NCBI RefSeq assembly: GCF_000819985.1 | Contig: NZ_CDBZ01000205.1 | Span: 39,592-103,591, forward strand | Source of the DNA: Aeromonas media | Lineage (GTDB): Bacteria; Pseudomonadota; Gammaproteobacteria; Enterobacterales; Aeromonadaceae | Direction of reading: 5' to 3' | Length of the DNA: 64,000 nt | Part shown: one piece after another, positions 19,700-28,838 of the stretch | Layout: each line of letters begins with the position of its first letter | Numbering within the stretch: the first letter of the stretch is position 1 | Notes under the pieces: model-generated | Told to the model about the DNA's origin: nothing | The model's input: the letters and a program-made list of their open reading frames with translations, nothing else | Database searches by the model: none | Translations under genes and position numbers: made by a program

Positions 19700-20941
19700 T
19701 CAGTGACCCAGCTCCCGGGAGGGCACCAGAGCGCTCGCCCGCCAGGCGGGATAGAGGGTGGCCAGCAGACTCATCAGGATGGCGGCACTGGTCACTATCA
19801 CCAGATCCTGCATGTGCAGTTCGGTCGGCAGGAAGTCGATGAAGTAGATGTCCGGGTTCAAGAAACGATGGCCGATCACCCCTTCGATGAAGCTCAGGAT
19901 CTGAGTCAGCTTGCTGGAGAGCAGGCCCCCCAACAAGGCCCCGAGCAAGGCCCCGAGCACCCCGTTCACCATCCCCTGGATGACGAAGGTGAGCCGGATC
20001 TGGCCCGGGCTCGCCCCCATGGTCTTGAGGATGGCGATCTCGCTGCGCTTCTCGTTCACCGCCATCACCAGGGTGGAGACGATGTTGAAGCAGGCCACCG
20101 CCACCACCATCAGCATCACCACGTACATGACGGTGCGCACCATCTGGATGTCCTGATAGAGGTAGCCCTGGCGGCTCATCCAGCTGCTGATGTAGACGTA
20201 GTGCGGGAATTTGCGGGCGGCCGCCACAGTGATGGACTGCGCCTTGAGCACGTCGTTCACCTTGAGGCTGAAGCCTTCCACCGCGCTGCCCATGCCGGTG
20301 ATGGACTGGGCATCGGTCAGGTGCATGAAGCCGAGCACGCCGTCGAGCTGGCCGCCGATCTCCAGCAGCCCCACCACGGTCAGGGTCTCCCGCCGGGGAT
20401 TCTTGATCCCCGTCTCGTCTCCCCCTTGGGGCAGCAGCAGGGTCACGGGGTCACCTATCTTGACCCCCAGTTTGTCGGCGATGGTCTTGCCGAGGATCAC
20501 CCCGTGCTCGCCCGCCTGGAGTTCACGAAAACCCAGCCCCGTCATGTAGTTGCCTGCATCTGACAGGTTCGCCTCGAGCTCGGGCAGCACGGCGCGCACC
20601 TGTACCCCCTTGATGGCGGAGCCGTGCTCCAGCAGGCCATCGAGGCGGATGACCGGGGCCGCAGCCTCGATCCCGGGCTGGGCCAGCAGGTAGTCCCGAA
20701 GCCTCGGCCAGTCCGGCAGGGGCGCCTCCATTCCGATGAGCTCACCGTGGGGCACCACAGAGAGCACTCTGTTTTTAAGTTCCCGCTCGAAGCCGTTCAT
20801 GGCGGAGAGGCCAAGAATGAGGGCCATCACCCCGAGGGCTATACCGATCAGGGAAGAGGCGGAAATAAAGGCGATGAAGCCGTTGCGACGGCGGGAGCGG
20901 CTGTAACGCAGGCCCAGAAAGAGGGGCAGCGGCTTGAACAT
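19700..20941 (-). CDS. lolE: Lipoprotein-releasing system transmembrane subunit LolE
   Basis: 413 residues (E. coli 414). FtsX-like permease plan: a first helix (about 22-50), large periplasmic domain, then three helices in the C-terminal 150 residues. NGFERELKNR after the first helix and the cytoplasmic EKRSEIAILKTMGASPGQI coupling segment are typical. With LolC and LolD it extracts outer-membrane lipoproteins from the inner membrane for LolA. The downstream gene in lolCDE order; its ATG overlaps the lolD stop by 1 nt. Confidence 0.92.
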   Translation of the reverse strand: MFKPLPLFLGLRYSRSRRRNGFIAFISASSLIGIALGVMALILGLSAMNGFERELKNRVLSVVPHGELIGMEAPLPDWPRLRDYLLAQPGIEAAAPVIRLDGLLEHGSAIKGVQVRAVLPELEANLSDAGNYMTGLGFRELQAGEHGVILGKTIADKLGVKIGDPVTLLLPQGGDETGIKNPRRETLTVVGLLEIGGQLDGVLGFMHLTDAQSITGMGSAVEGFSLKVNDVLKAQSITVAAARKFPHYVYISSWMSRQGYLYQDIQMVRTVMYVVMLMVVAVACFNIVSTLVMAVNEKRSEIAILKTMGASPGQIRLTFVIQGMVNGVLGALLGALLGGLLSSKLTQILSFIEGVIGHRFLNPDIYFIDFLPTELHMQDLVIVTSAAILMSLLATLYPAWRASALVPSRELGH

Positions 20942-21639
20942 CAGGCGACCTCCGCCATGATGCCGCTCACCAGGGTCACCCGGCGGTGCAGCTTGGCAGC
21001 CAGGCTCAAGTCATGGGTGACCACCACGAAGGCCGTGCCCAGCTCCCGGTTGAGCTCGCAGAGCAGCTCGTACACCGCAGTGGCACTGGCATGATCCAGG
21101 TTGCCGGTGGGCTCGTCCGCCAGCACCAGGCTCGGCTCGTTGACCAGGGCACGGGCGATGGCCACCCGCTGGCGCTCGCCACCGGACAGCTCGGAAGGCC
21201 GGTGATTGAGACGGTGGGAGAGCCCCACCCGTCCCAGCATCCGGGTTGCCTTGTCGGTGGCGCTCGCCACCGACTCGCCGGCGATCAGCAGCGGCATGGC
21301 GGTGTTTTCCAGCGCAGTGAACTCGGCCAGCAGGTGGTGGAACTGATAGACGAAGCCCAGCTCCTGATTGCGAAAACGGGCCTGGGTCTTGCTGTCCCAG
21401 TGGTGGATGTCCTGCCCCTTGAACAGCACGGCGCCGCTCGAGGGGTTGTCCAGCGCCCCCATCAGGTGCAGCAAGGTGGTCTTGCCCGAGCCCGAGCTCC
21501 CCACCACCGCCAGCATCTCGCCGGGGGCGACGCAGAGATCTATCCCCTTGAGCACCTGGGTTTCCAGATTGCCCTCTTTATAGACATGGTTGAGGGCCTG
21601 ACAGCGCAGCAGAGGCTCACAGGACTGGGGTTCATTCAT
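20941..21639 (-). CDS. lolD: Lipoprotein-releasing system ATPase LolD
   Basis: 232 residues from ATG at 21639 (E. coli 233), with Walker A GSSGSGKT (47-54), signature LSGGERQR, Walker [13 protein letters not shown] and the LolD-type FVYQFHHLL. It powers lipoprotein release by LolCE. I chose this start because GGAG lies 9 nt upstream and homology begins here. The frame stays open upstream to an ATG at 21744 that overlaps the lolC stop, which would add a 35-residue Ser/Thr/Val/Gly-rich tail; that extension looks like spacer DNA. Confidence 0.92.
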   Translation of the reverse strand: MNEPQSCEPLLRCQALNHVYKEGNLETQVLKGIDLCVAPGEMLAVVGSSGSGKTTLLHLMGALDNPSSGAVLFKGQDIHHWDSKTQARFRNQELGFVYQFHHLLAEFTALENTAMPLLIAGESVASATDKATRMLGRVGLSHRLNHRPSELSGGERQRVAIARALVNEPSLVLADEPTGNLDHASATAVYELLCELNRELGTAFVVVTHDLSLAAKLHRRVTLVSGIMAEVA

Positions 21640-21736
21640 AACAGGGGCTCCACTTATACCAGTGACCACATTGGCACCAGTCACAACGCCGGCACTCGCA
21701 CCGGAGGTAACAACAGAAGATGATGGATTCACAGCG
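21640..21736 (-). other. Low-complexity spacer between lolC and lolD
   Basis: 97 bp with imperfectly repeated GTGACTGGTGCCAA/GTCACTGGTATAA-type units, in frame with lolD but not protein-like. Elsewhere in the operon the genes overlap, so this insert is out of character. The ATG at 21744 that overlaps the lolC stop may act as a coupling ORF. Confidence 0.45.
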
Positions 21737-22972
21737 CTATTCATAACGTAATGCCTCGGCCGGTTTGACCCGGGCCGCACGGGCCGCCGGATAGAGGGTG
21801 GCACTGAAGCTCAGCAGCACGGCCCCCAGCAAGATGGTCATGACCTGGGCGGGTTCGACGATGACCGGCAGACCGCTGCCCCCCGCCGCCATATAGAGGT
21901 TGAGCCCCACCGCATCGAGCAGGGGGTTGAGTCCGAACGACAGGGCCAGCCCCGCCAGACCGCCAAACAGGGCGCCGATGACGCCGCTCGACGCCCCCAG
22001 CACCATGAAAATCTTGACGATCCCCGACTCGCTCATGCCCATGGTACGCAGTATGGCCACCTCCCCTTCCTTGTCGGTGACCACCATCACCAGGGCGGAG
22101 AGGATGTTGAAGGTGGCGACCGCGATGATCAGCACCAGCATCAGCCCCATCATGCGTTTCTCCATGGCCACCGCCTGGAAGAGCTCACCCCGCTCCCGGC
22201 GCCAGTCCTGCCACTCCAGTCCGTCCGGCAGCGCGGTTTTCACCACCTGGTCGGCGGCGAAGGGATCGTCGAGCCAGAGGCGGATGCCGCCCACCGTCTC
22301 CTCAGGCAGGCGCAGCAGGCGCTGGGCGTCCCCAAGGGCAATCAGCGCCACCTGGCTATCCACATCGGCGCCGACCCCGAAGATGCCGGAGACGGTGAAG
22401 ATCCGCTGGGCCGGAACCCGGCCAAAGGGGGTGAAGCGAGTCCCTTCAGTCAGGATGAGACGCACCTCGTCGCCAATGGAGACCTTGAGGCGGTTGGCCA
22501 CCCCCTGCCCCAGCACTATGTGGTATTGGCCGCGCTGCAGGCTGTCCAGCCGTCCCCCCAGCATCTGGGCATGGAGGATGTCATCCTTGGGCCAGCGGGC
22601 AGGATCTATCCCCTGCACGCTCACCCCGGTGAGCTGGCCCGGGCTTTGCAACATGCCTTCGCTGTCGAGCATGGGGGCCGTGGCCACCACGTGGGGCAAC
22701 TTGTCGAGATCGGGCAGGCCGGGCGGATGGGCATCGATGCGCCCCGCCGGATTGGTCACCACCACGTGGGGGATCACCCCGAGAATGCGCCCCTTGAGCT
22801 GCCCCTCGAATCCGTTCATCACCGAAATGACCACCATCAGGGCAGCAACCCCGATGGCGATGCCAAAGGTGGAAAACAGGGAGATAAAGGAGACGAAGCG
22901 GTTACTGCGTCGCGAGCCTGCATAACGCAGGCCTATGGCCAGCGAGAGTGGCTGAAAAAGTCCAGTCTTCAA
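21737..22972 (-). CDS. lolC: Lipoprotein-releasing system transmembrane subunit LolC
   Basis: 411 residues (E. coli 399), with the same FtsX-like plan as LolE: first helix about 25-50 ending in [13 protein letters not shown], periplasmic domain, and three C-terminal helices. The [12 protein letters not shown] segment and the [15 protein letters not shown] coupling region support LolC/E. The only initiation codon between the upstream in-frame stop (TAG five codons before) and the first conserved residues is TTG at 22972, so a TTG start is forced. It heads the lolCDE operon. Confidence 0.9.
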   Translation of the reverse strand: MKTGLFQPLSLAIGLRYAGSRRSNRFVSFISLFSTFGIAIGVAALMVVISVMNGFEGQLKGRILGVIPHVVVTNPAGRIDAHPPGLPDLDKLPHVVATAPMLDSEGMLQSPGQLTGVSVQGIDPARWPKDDILHAQMLGGRLDSLQRGQYHIVLGQGVANRLKVSIGDEVRLILTEGTRFTPFGRVPAQRIFTVSGIFGVGADVDSQVALIALGDAQRLLRLPEETVGGIRLWLDDPFAADQVVKTALPDGLEWQDWRRERGELFQAVAMEKRMMGLMLVLIIAVATFNILSALVMVVTDKEGEVAILRTMGMSESGIVKIFMVLGASSGVIGALFGGLAGLALSFGLNPLLDAVGLNLYMAAGGSGLPVIVEPAQVMTILLGAVLLSFSATLYPAARAARVKPAEALRYE

Positions 22973-23284
22973 GGATATCTACGTTGCCAACAAAATAAGA
23001 TGCCGGATAATAGGGTCTGTTGACGCCTCAACGCAAGCCGCGTTGCCGCAGCAGATGACGCCGGAGCTGGCGCAATGGCCCATTCCCCTGAGCCCAGGAG
23101 GCAGCCCATGGTGCCATGTTTAACCCAATGCGCAGGCCCCCGCCGCCATGTTGCGCCCCCACAGTGACGGGAGAGCCCCAGGGGCGGCTGGAGATGGCGT
23201 CTCGCACCAGGCCGGGGACGCCGCGGCGGGGCAAGGTCAACAGTGCCTATAAAAAATCGTCTATGACAACAAGGGATAGCCTCC
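22973..23284. other. lolC / PilZ-like gene divergent intergenic region
   Basis: A 312-bp GC-rich gap between divergent genes. It must hold both promoters. I see a TATAAA-like box near 23248 facing the PilZ-like gene but no matching -35, and no coding sequence I would defend. Confidence 0.3.
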
Positions 23285-23860
23285 ATGCAGGAACAGTTCT
23301 TCAGCGTCACCCATGCCACGCCGGTCAATGTGATCCCCATGCCGGCCGACTTTCACCTGCCGACGCAGGAGGCCCTTGATGCCGAGCTACCCGAGCCCTT
23401 TCGCATCGCCTCCGCCATCACCTCCATCGACCTGGTGAGCAGCCGCCTGCTGCGCAACCAGAACGAATCCATGCACGATCTGGTGGAGATCATCAATCAG
23501 CAGTCCCGCAAGATCGACATGATCATGGGTTTCGTGCTGGCGGCGCAGGATCACCCCGAGCATCGCTTCCACACCCTGCGCTTTGGCGCCGGCCAGCTCA
23601 CCTACCTGCACCCACGCCAGGGTCACGGCGAGCCGCCGCAGTTGCACCAGATAGTGCGGCTCAAGATCTTCCTGCGGGAAGAGGCCTCCGCCGTCTACTG
23701 CTATGGCGAAGTCAAGCAGCGGGAGCCCGGCGAGCATGGCACCCATGTGGTGCTCGACTATGTGCGGATCCGCGAGGATGACAGGGAGCTGCTGGTGCGT
23801 GCCAGCCTGCATGTGCAATCGAAACAGCTCAAGCTGCGTGCCCAAGAGCGTCAGCGCTAA
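23285..23860 (+). CDS. PilZ-like domain protein (V. cholerae PlzB-like context)
   Basis: 191 residues, soluble. The C-terminal half (about 95-180) has the alternating beta-strand pattern of a PilZ barrel (LRFGAGQLTYLHP, QIVRLKIFLREE, GTHVVLDYVRI). The N-terminal half is helical. I cannot find the canonical RxxxR and D/NxSxxG cyclic-di-GMP-binding residues, so ligand binding is doubtful. A PilZ protein occupies this place between lolC and mfd in Vibrio (recollection). The gene is 34 nt upstream of mfd and probably co-transcribed. Role unknown. Confidence 0.65.
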   Translation: MQEQFFSVTHATPVNVIPMPADFHLPTQEALDAELPEPFRIASAITSIDLVSSRLLRNQNESMHDLVEIINQQSRKIDMIMGFVLAAQDHPEHRFHTLRFGAGQLTYLHPRQGHGEPPQLHQIVRLKIFLREEASAVYCYGEVKQREPGEHGTHVVLDYVRIREDDRELLVRASLHVQSKQLKLRAQERQR

Positions 23861-23894
23861 TCACAGCCAACGTCAACGTTAAAAGAATCAAACG

Positions 23895-26800
23895 ATGCCA
23901 ATGAAACTCCCCGCCTTGCCCGCCAAAGCGGGCCAGAAATTGACCCTGGGCCAGCTGGTCGGCAGCAGCCTGGCGCTGGTTGCAGCCCGCCTCACCCGGG
24001 AGGCCAACCGCCCCGTCCTGCTGGTGACTGCCGATACCCCGAGTGCCCTGCGCCTCGAACAGGAGTTGCAGTACCTGCTGGCCGACCAAGGCTGCCCGGT
24101 GCTGATGTTCCCGGACTGGGAAACCCTGCCCTACGACACCTTCTCCCCCCATCAGGACATCATCTCCCAGCGGCTCGAGACCCTCTACAGGCTGCCTCAG
24201 ATGAGCAGCGGCGTGCTGATCGTGCCCATCTCCACCCTGATGCTGCGCACGGCGCCCCAGGCCTATCTCGACAAATACAGCCTGATGGTGACCAGCGGCC
24301 AGCGCCTCAACCTGCAACAGTTGCGGGGGCGTCTGGCCGAGGCGGGTTATGTGGCGGTGGAGCAGGTGCTGGAGCACGGCGAATTCGCCGCCCGCGGCTC
24401 CCTGCTGGATCTCTTCCCCATGGGCAGCAACCGGCCCTATCGCATCGACTTCTTCGATGACGAGGTGGACTCCATCCGCCCCTTCGATCCCGAGAGCCAG
24501 CGCTCCAGCGAGCCGGTCAAGTCGGTGAGCCTGTTGCCCGCCCGGGAATTTCCCACCGACGAGGCCGCCATCGAGCTGTTTCGCGGCCAGTTCCGCGAGC
24601 AGTTCGAGCTGTCGCGCGCCGAGGGCTCCGTCTATCAGGAGGTGAGCAAGGGGCGCTGGCCCGCCGGCATCGAATACTACCTGCCACTCTTCTTCAGCCA
24701 GACCGCCAGCCTGTTTGACTACCTGCCGGGCAACACCCTGCTGCTCACCGTGGGGGAGATCTACCCGGCGGCCCAGCGCTTCTGGAACGACATAGGCCAG
24801 CGCTATGAAGACAGGCGCTGGGACAACACCCGCCCCCTGCTGCCCCCCCAGCAAATTTACCTGCCGGTGGAGCAGCTGTTTGCGGCGCTGGGCCAGTATG
24901 GCGCCGTGCGCCTGCAGGAGGCCGCCACCGACGGCGGTGCGGGCCAGCACGACTTGCCCATCGCTCCCCTGCCCGACCTGCAGCTCGATCACAGCAAGGA
25001 GCAGCCCCTGCTGGCCCTCAGCCAGTTCCTGCAAGGCTTTGCCGGCCGCACCCTGTTCGCGGTGGAATCCGAGGGGCGGCGCGAGGGGCTCGGGGATCTG
25101 CTGGCGCGGATCGCGCTGCAACCCAGGGAGTTCGCCTCCCTCGAGGAGTTCGTCGGGAGCAAGGCACGTCATGGCCTGCTGGTCAGCCCGCTGGAGCGGG
25201 GCTTCCTGCTCGAACCCGCCGGGGCAGAGGCCCTGGCCCTCATCACAGAGACCGAGCTGCTCGGCGGCAAGATCAGAAGCAAGCGGCAGCGGGAGAAGAG
25301 CAAGAACCTGAGCTCGGATGCGGTGATCAGAAACCTCGGCGAGCTGACCCAGGGCCAGCCCGTGGTGCACCTGGATCACGGGGTCGGCCGCTATCTCGGG
25401 CTCGAGACCCTGGATGCCGGCGGCCTGCCCACCGAGTTCCTCACCCTGGAATACGCCGGTGGCGACAAGCTGTTCGTGCCGGTCACCAACCTCCACCTCA
25501 TCAGCCGTTACACGGGGTCGGATAACCCCCCCAGCCACAAGCTCGGCGGCGAGGCCTGGGTCAAGGCCAGGCGCAAGGCGGCGGAGAAGGTGCGCGACGT
25601 GGCGGCCGAACTGCTCGATGTCTATGCCATACGCGCGGCGCGGGCTGGCTTTGCCTTCAAGCACGACAAGGAGAGCTACCGCCAGTTTGCCGCCAGCTTC
25701 CCGTTCGAGGAGACCGAGGATCAGCTCAATGCCATCAATGCGGTGCTGGGGGACATGTGCCAGGCCAAGAGCATGGACCGGCTGGTGTGCGGCGATGTGG
25801 GCTTTGGCAAGACCGAAGTGGCCATGCGGGCGGCCTTCGTGGCGGTGCACGGCGGCAAGCAGGTGGCCGTGCTGGTGCCCACCACCCTGCTGGCCCAGCA
25901 GCACTACGACAACTTCCGCGATCGCTTCGCCAACTGGCCGGTGCGGGTGGAGGTGCTGAGCCGCTTCCGCTCCGCCAAGGAGCAGACCAGCGTCTTGAAG
26001 GAGCTGGCCGATGGCAAGGTGGACATCATCATTGGCACCCACAAGCTGCTCGGCTCGGATCTCACCTTCAAGGATCTGGGGCTGCTCATCGTCGACGAGG
26101 AGCACAGATTCGGGGTACGCCAGAAGGAGAAGATCAAGGCGCTGCGGGCCGACGTGGATATCCTCACGCTCACGGCAACACCTATCCCGCGCACCCTCAA
26201 CATGGCGATGTCCGGCATGCGGGATCTCTCCATCATCGCTACCCCGCCCGCCAAGCGGCTCGCCATCAAGACCTTCGTGCGCCAGCACGAGCCAGCCGTG
26301 GTGCGCGAGGCTGTGCTGCGGGAGCTCAAGCGCGGCGGTCAGGTCTACTACCTGCACAACGACGTGGAGAGCATCGAGAAGTGCGCAAGCGATCTCGCCG
26401 AACTGGTACCGGAGGCGCGCATCGGCATCGCCCACGGCCAGATGCGCGAACGCGACCTTGAGCGCATCATGTCGGACTTCTACCACCAGCGCTTCAACCT
26501 GCTGGTCTGCACCACCATCATAGAGACCGGCATCGACGTGCCGAGCGCTAACACCATCATCATGGACAGGGCGGATCACCTGGGGCTGGCCCAGTTGCAC
26601 CAGTTGCGGGGTCGGGTCGGCCGCTCCCACCACCAGGCCTATGCCTACCTGCTCACCCCCCATCCCAAGCTGATGACCAAGGATGCGGCCAAGCGGCTGG
26701 AAGCCATTGCATCGCTGGAGGATCTCGGGGCCGGCTTTGCGCTCGCCACCCACGATCTGGAGATACGGGGCGCAGGCGAGCTACTCGGCGACGATCAGAG

Positions 26801-27353
26801 CGGCCAGATCGAATCGATCGGCTTCACCCTCTACATGGAGATGCTGGAGCAAGCGGTGGAGGCGCTGAAAAACGGCAAGGAGCCGTCGCTCGAACAGCTG
26901 ATGAGCCAGCACACCGAGGTGGAGCTGCGCCTGCCGGCGCTGTTGCCGGACGACTACATCCCGGACGTCAACATGCGTCTGTCCATGTACAAGCGCATCG
27001 CCAGTGCGGCGGACGAGCAGGAGCTGCGCGAGCTGAAGGTGGAGCTCATCGACCGCTTCGGCCTGCTGCCGGAGCCGACCAAGACGCTGATGGAGATCGC
27101 GGCCTTCCGCCAGCGCGCCACGGCCCTGGGTATTCGCCGGGTAGAGATGAGCGATCGCGGCGGCTACCTGGACTTCACCCAGGAGACCAAGGTCAACCCG
27201 ACTTATCTGGTAAAACTGCTCTCCGAGCAGCCACGTATCTATAAAATGGATGGACCCACCCGATTGCGCTTCCAGGTACCGAACCAGGAGAGAGCCATGC
27301 GCCTGAAACTGGTGGATGCCCTGCTGACGGATCTCGCCAGCCACAGCCTCTAG
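23895..27353 (+). CDS. mfd: Transcription-repair coupling factor Mfd
   Basis: 1152 residues (E. coli 1148). Domain order: UvrB-like N-terminal domains 1-340, RNA-polymerase-interacting domain about 475-545 (HLDHGVGRYLGLE), helicase domains about 600-960 with Walker A GDVGFGKTE and the VDEEHRFG box, TRG motif region, and a C-terminal autoinhibitory domain. It displaces stalled RNA polymerase and recruits UvrA to the lesion. ATG at 23895, with another at 23901 two codons later. Ends in a terminator shared with fbp. Confidence 0.96.
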   Translation: MPMKLPALPAKAGQKLTLGQLVGSSLALVAARLTREANRPVLLVTADTPSALRLEQELQYLLADQGCPVLMFPDWETLPYDTFSPHQDIISQRLETLYRLPQMSSGVLIVPISTLMLRTAPQAYLDKYSLMVTSGQRLNLQQLRGRLAEAGYVAVEQVLEHGEFAARGSLLDLFPMGSNRPYRIDFFDDEVDSIRPFDPESQRSSEPVKSVSLLPAREFPTDEAAIELFRGQFREQFELSRAEGSVYQEVSKGRWPAGIEYYLPLFFSQTASLFDYLPGNTLLLTVGEIYPAAQRFWNDIGQRYEDRRWDNTRPLLPPQQIYLPVEQLFAALGQYGAVRLQEAATDGGAGQHDLPIAPLPDLQLDHSKEQPLLALSQFLQGFAGRTLFAVESEGRREGLGDLLARIALQPREFASLEEFVGSKARHGLLVSPLERGFLLEPAGAEALALITETELLGGKIRSKRQREKSKNLSSDAVIRNLGELTQGQPVVHLDHGVGRYLGLETLDAGGLPTEFLTLEYAGGDKLFVPVTNLHLISRYTGSDNPPSHKLGGEAWVKARRKAAEKVRDVAAELLDVYAIRAARAGFAFKHDKESYRQFAASFPFEETEDQLNAINAVLGDMCQAKSMDRLVCGDVGFGKTEVAMRAAFVAVHGGKQVAVLVPTTLLAQQHYDNFRDRFANWPVRVEVLSRFRSAKEQTSVLKELADGKVDIIIGTHKLLGSDLTFKDLGLLIVDEEHRFGVRQKEKIKALRADVDILTLTATPIPRTLNMAMSGMRDLSIIATPPAKRLAIKTFVRQHEPAVVREAVLRELKRGGQVYYLHNDVESIEKCASDLAELVPEARIGIAHGQMRERDLERIMSDFYHQRFNLLVCTTIIETGIDVPSANTIIMDRADHLGLAQLHQLRGRVGRSHHQAYAYLLTPHPKLMTKDAAKRLEAIASLEDLGAGFALATHDLEIRGAGELLGDDQSGQIESIGFTLYMEMLEQAVEALKNGKEPSLEQLMSQHTEVELRLPALLPDDYIPDVNMRLSMYKRIASAADEQELRELKVELIDRFGLLPEPTKTLMEIAAFRQRATALGIRRVEMSDRGGYLDFTQETKVNPTYLVKLLSEQPRIYKMDGPTRLRFQVPNQERAMRLKLVDALLTDLASHSL

Positions 27354-27371
27354 TGGCTAGGAGCGCCAAAC

Positions 27372-27402
27372 AAAACGGGAGCCATATCGGCTCCCGTTTT
27401 TT
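27372..27402. terminator. Bidirectional terminator between mfd and fbp
   Basis: AAAACGGGAGCC (27372-27383) pairs with GGCTCCCGTTTT (27389-27400). T runs occur on both strands, between two convergent genes. Confidence 0.9.
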
Positions 27403-27431
27403 ATGTGACTATCGCCGCGACACGCCTGGCA

Positions 27432-28466
27432 TCATCCCTGACGGGCCGGATCCTCGTGGGCGGAGAATTCCCGCATGAAGGCCTCGGCCCGCTCCACCAT
27501 CTTGGTGGAGCCCACGAAATAGGGGGTACGCTGGTGCAGCGCCGTGGGCTGGATATCCATGATGCGACCAAAGCCGTCGGACGCCTTGCCACCGGCCTGC
27601 TCCACCAGGAAGGCCATGGGGTTGCACTCGTAGAGCAGGCGTAGCTTGCCGTTCGGGGAGTTGGTGCCGGACGGATAGATGTAGATGCCGCCCTTGAGCA
27701 GGTTGCGGTGGAAATCCGACACCAGGGAGCCGATGTAGCGGGAGGTGTAGGGCCTGTGGGTCGCCTCGTCCCGCTCCTGGCAATATTTCAGGTATTTCTT
27801 CACCCCGTCCGGGAACTTGATGTAGTTGCCCTCGTTGATGGAGTAGATCTTGCCCTCCTCCGGAATACGGATGTTCTCGTGGGAGAGGCAGAAGCAGCCG
27901 ATGGAAGGGTCGTAGGTAAAGCCGTTGACCCCAAAGCCCGTGGTGTAGACCAGCATAGTGGAGGAGCCATAGACAACATAACCGGCGGCCACCTGACGGT
28001 TGCCCGGCTGCAGGAAGTCCTCCAGGGTCACCCCGGCGCCCGGCTTGCTGACCCGGCGATAGATGGAGAAGATGGTCCCGACCGAGACGTTGACGTCGAT
28101 GTTGGAAGAGCCGTCGAGCGGATCGATCAGCACCACATACTTGGAGTGGCGGGAGAGCTCGGAATCGAAGGAGACGAAGTCCTCCTCCTCCTCGGACGCC
28201 ATGCCGCACACCTCGCCACGGGCCTCCAACGCCGCCTTGAAGCGCTCGTTGGCGTAGACGTCCAGCTTCTGCTGCACCTCCCCCTGCACGTTTTCGGCCC
28301 CCATGGAACCGATGATGTCCGCCAGCCCCGCCTTGTTGATCTCCCGGTTCACCACCTTGGCGGCCAGGCGAATGGAGCTGAGCAAGGAGGTCAGCTCGCC
28401 GGTCGCGGTAGGGTAGTCCGCCTGTTTCTTGACGATGAACTCGCCCATGGTGATCATGTTTCGCAT
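27432..28466 (-). CDS. fbp: Fructose-1,6-bisphosphatase, class I
   Basis: 344 residues (E. coli 332). The metal-binding [14 protein letters not shown] motif (about residue 112) and SEEEED-type acidic site are present, with substrate-site [12 protein letters not shown] and [15 protein letters not shown]. It removes the 1-phosphate in gluconeogenesis. ATG at 28466 has AAAGGA 8 nt upstream; ATGs three and six codons later are alternatives. A LacI-family palindrome 33 bp upstream suggests Cra- or PurR-like control. Confidence 0.95.
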   Translation of the reverse strand: MRNMITMGEFIVKKQADYPTATGELTSLLSSIRLAAKVVNREINKAGLADIIGSMGAENVQGEVQQKLDVYANERFKAALEARGEVCGMASEEEEDFVSFDSELSRHSKYVVLIDPLDGSSNIDVNVSVGTIFSIYRRVSKPGAGVTLEDFLQPGNRQVAAGYVVYGSSTMLVYTTGFGVNGFTYDPSIGCFCLSHENIRIPEEGKIYSINEGNYIKFPDGVKKYLKYCQERDEATHRPYTSRYIGSLVSDFHRNLLKGGIYIYPSGTNSPNGKLRLLYECNPMAFLVEQAGGKASDGFGRIMDIQPTALHQRTPYFVGSTKMVERAEAFMREFSAHEDPARQG

Positions 28467-28498
28467 TCTTGTTCCTTTAAGATCGTTTCCGTTGGCCG

Positions 28499-28514
28499 TT
28501 GAAAACGTTTGCAA
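28499..28514. promoter_or_regulatory. LacI/GalR-family type operator upstream of fbp
   Basis: TTGAAAACGTTTGCAA is a 16-bp palindrome with one mismatched pair. Its reverse complement contains GCAAACGTTTTC, the core of the PurR consensus. Cra also binds palindromes of this family and is a known regulator of gluconeogenesis, so the protein that binds is uncertain. The rest of the 370-bp fbp/oppA gap is AT-rich, with a CGGCA/TGCCG stem-loop at 28519-28535 and no coding sequence. Confidence 0.5.
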
Positions 28515-28838
28515 GTGTCGGCAAAAAAAGTGCCGATCCTCGGCAGCGTTATTTTGTAACCCAATGTAACGCCTGTTTTTTGTTTTTGCAGCGAATTAAG
28601 CCGGCGTATAAATCACCAGAAAACCCCGTCAGTACGGCATGCGGCGCTGAAAAAAGGGCTTCGATTGGTGTCTTTCATCATGTTAATTTGTGACGAGAAT
28701 GCTACTTCACACTTCCTGTCTCCACTCTTCCCCATCCGGCATCCGCCTCGCAATGCCAGTCGGTCCCCCTCTTGAGATCTCACCATCAATCCCGCACACT
28801 GCTCTGGCTTTGGAAGCAAAAAAACATAAGGATATTCA

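Noticed and set aside
23116..23284. Possible small ORF upstream of the PilZ-like gene
   Set aside because: Frames here are Gly/Ala/Arg-rich, end early and lack a ribosome site; typical of GC-rich non-coding DNA.
23829..26753. 974-codon open frame antisense to mfd
   Set aside because: It is a shadow of the GC-rich mfd gene: composition is Gly/His/Gln-rich with no recognisable domain, and mfd is certain.
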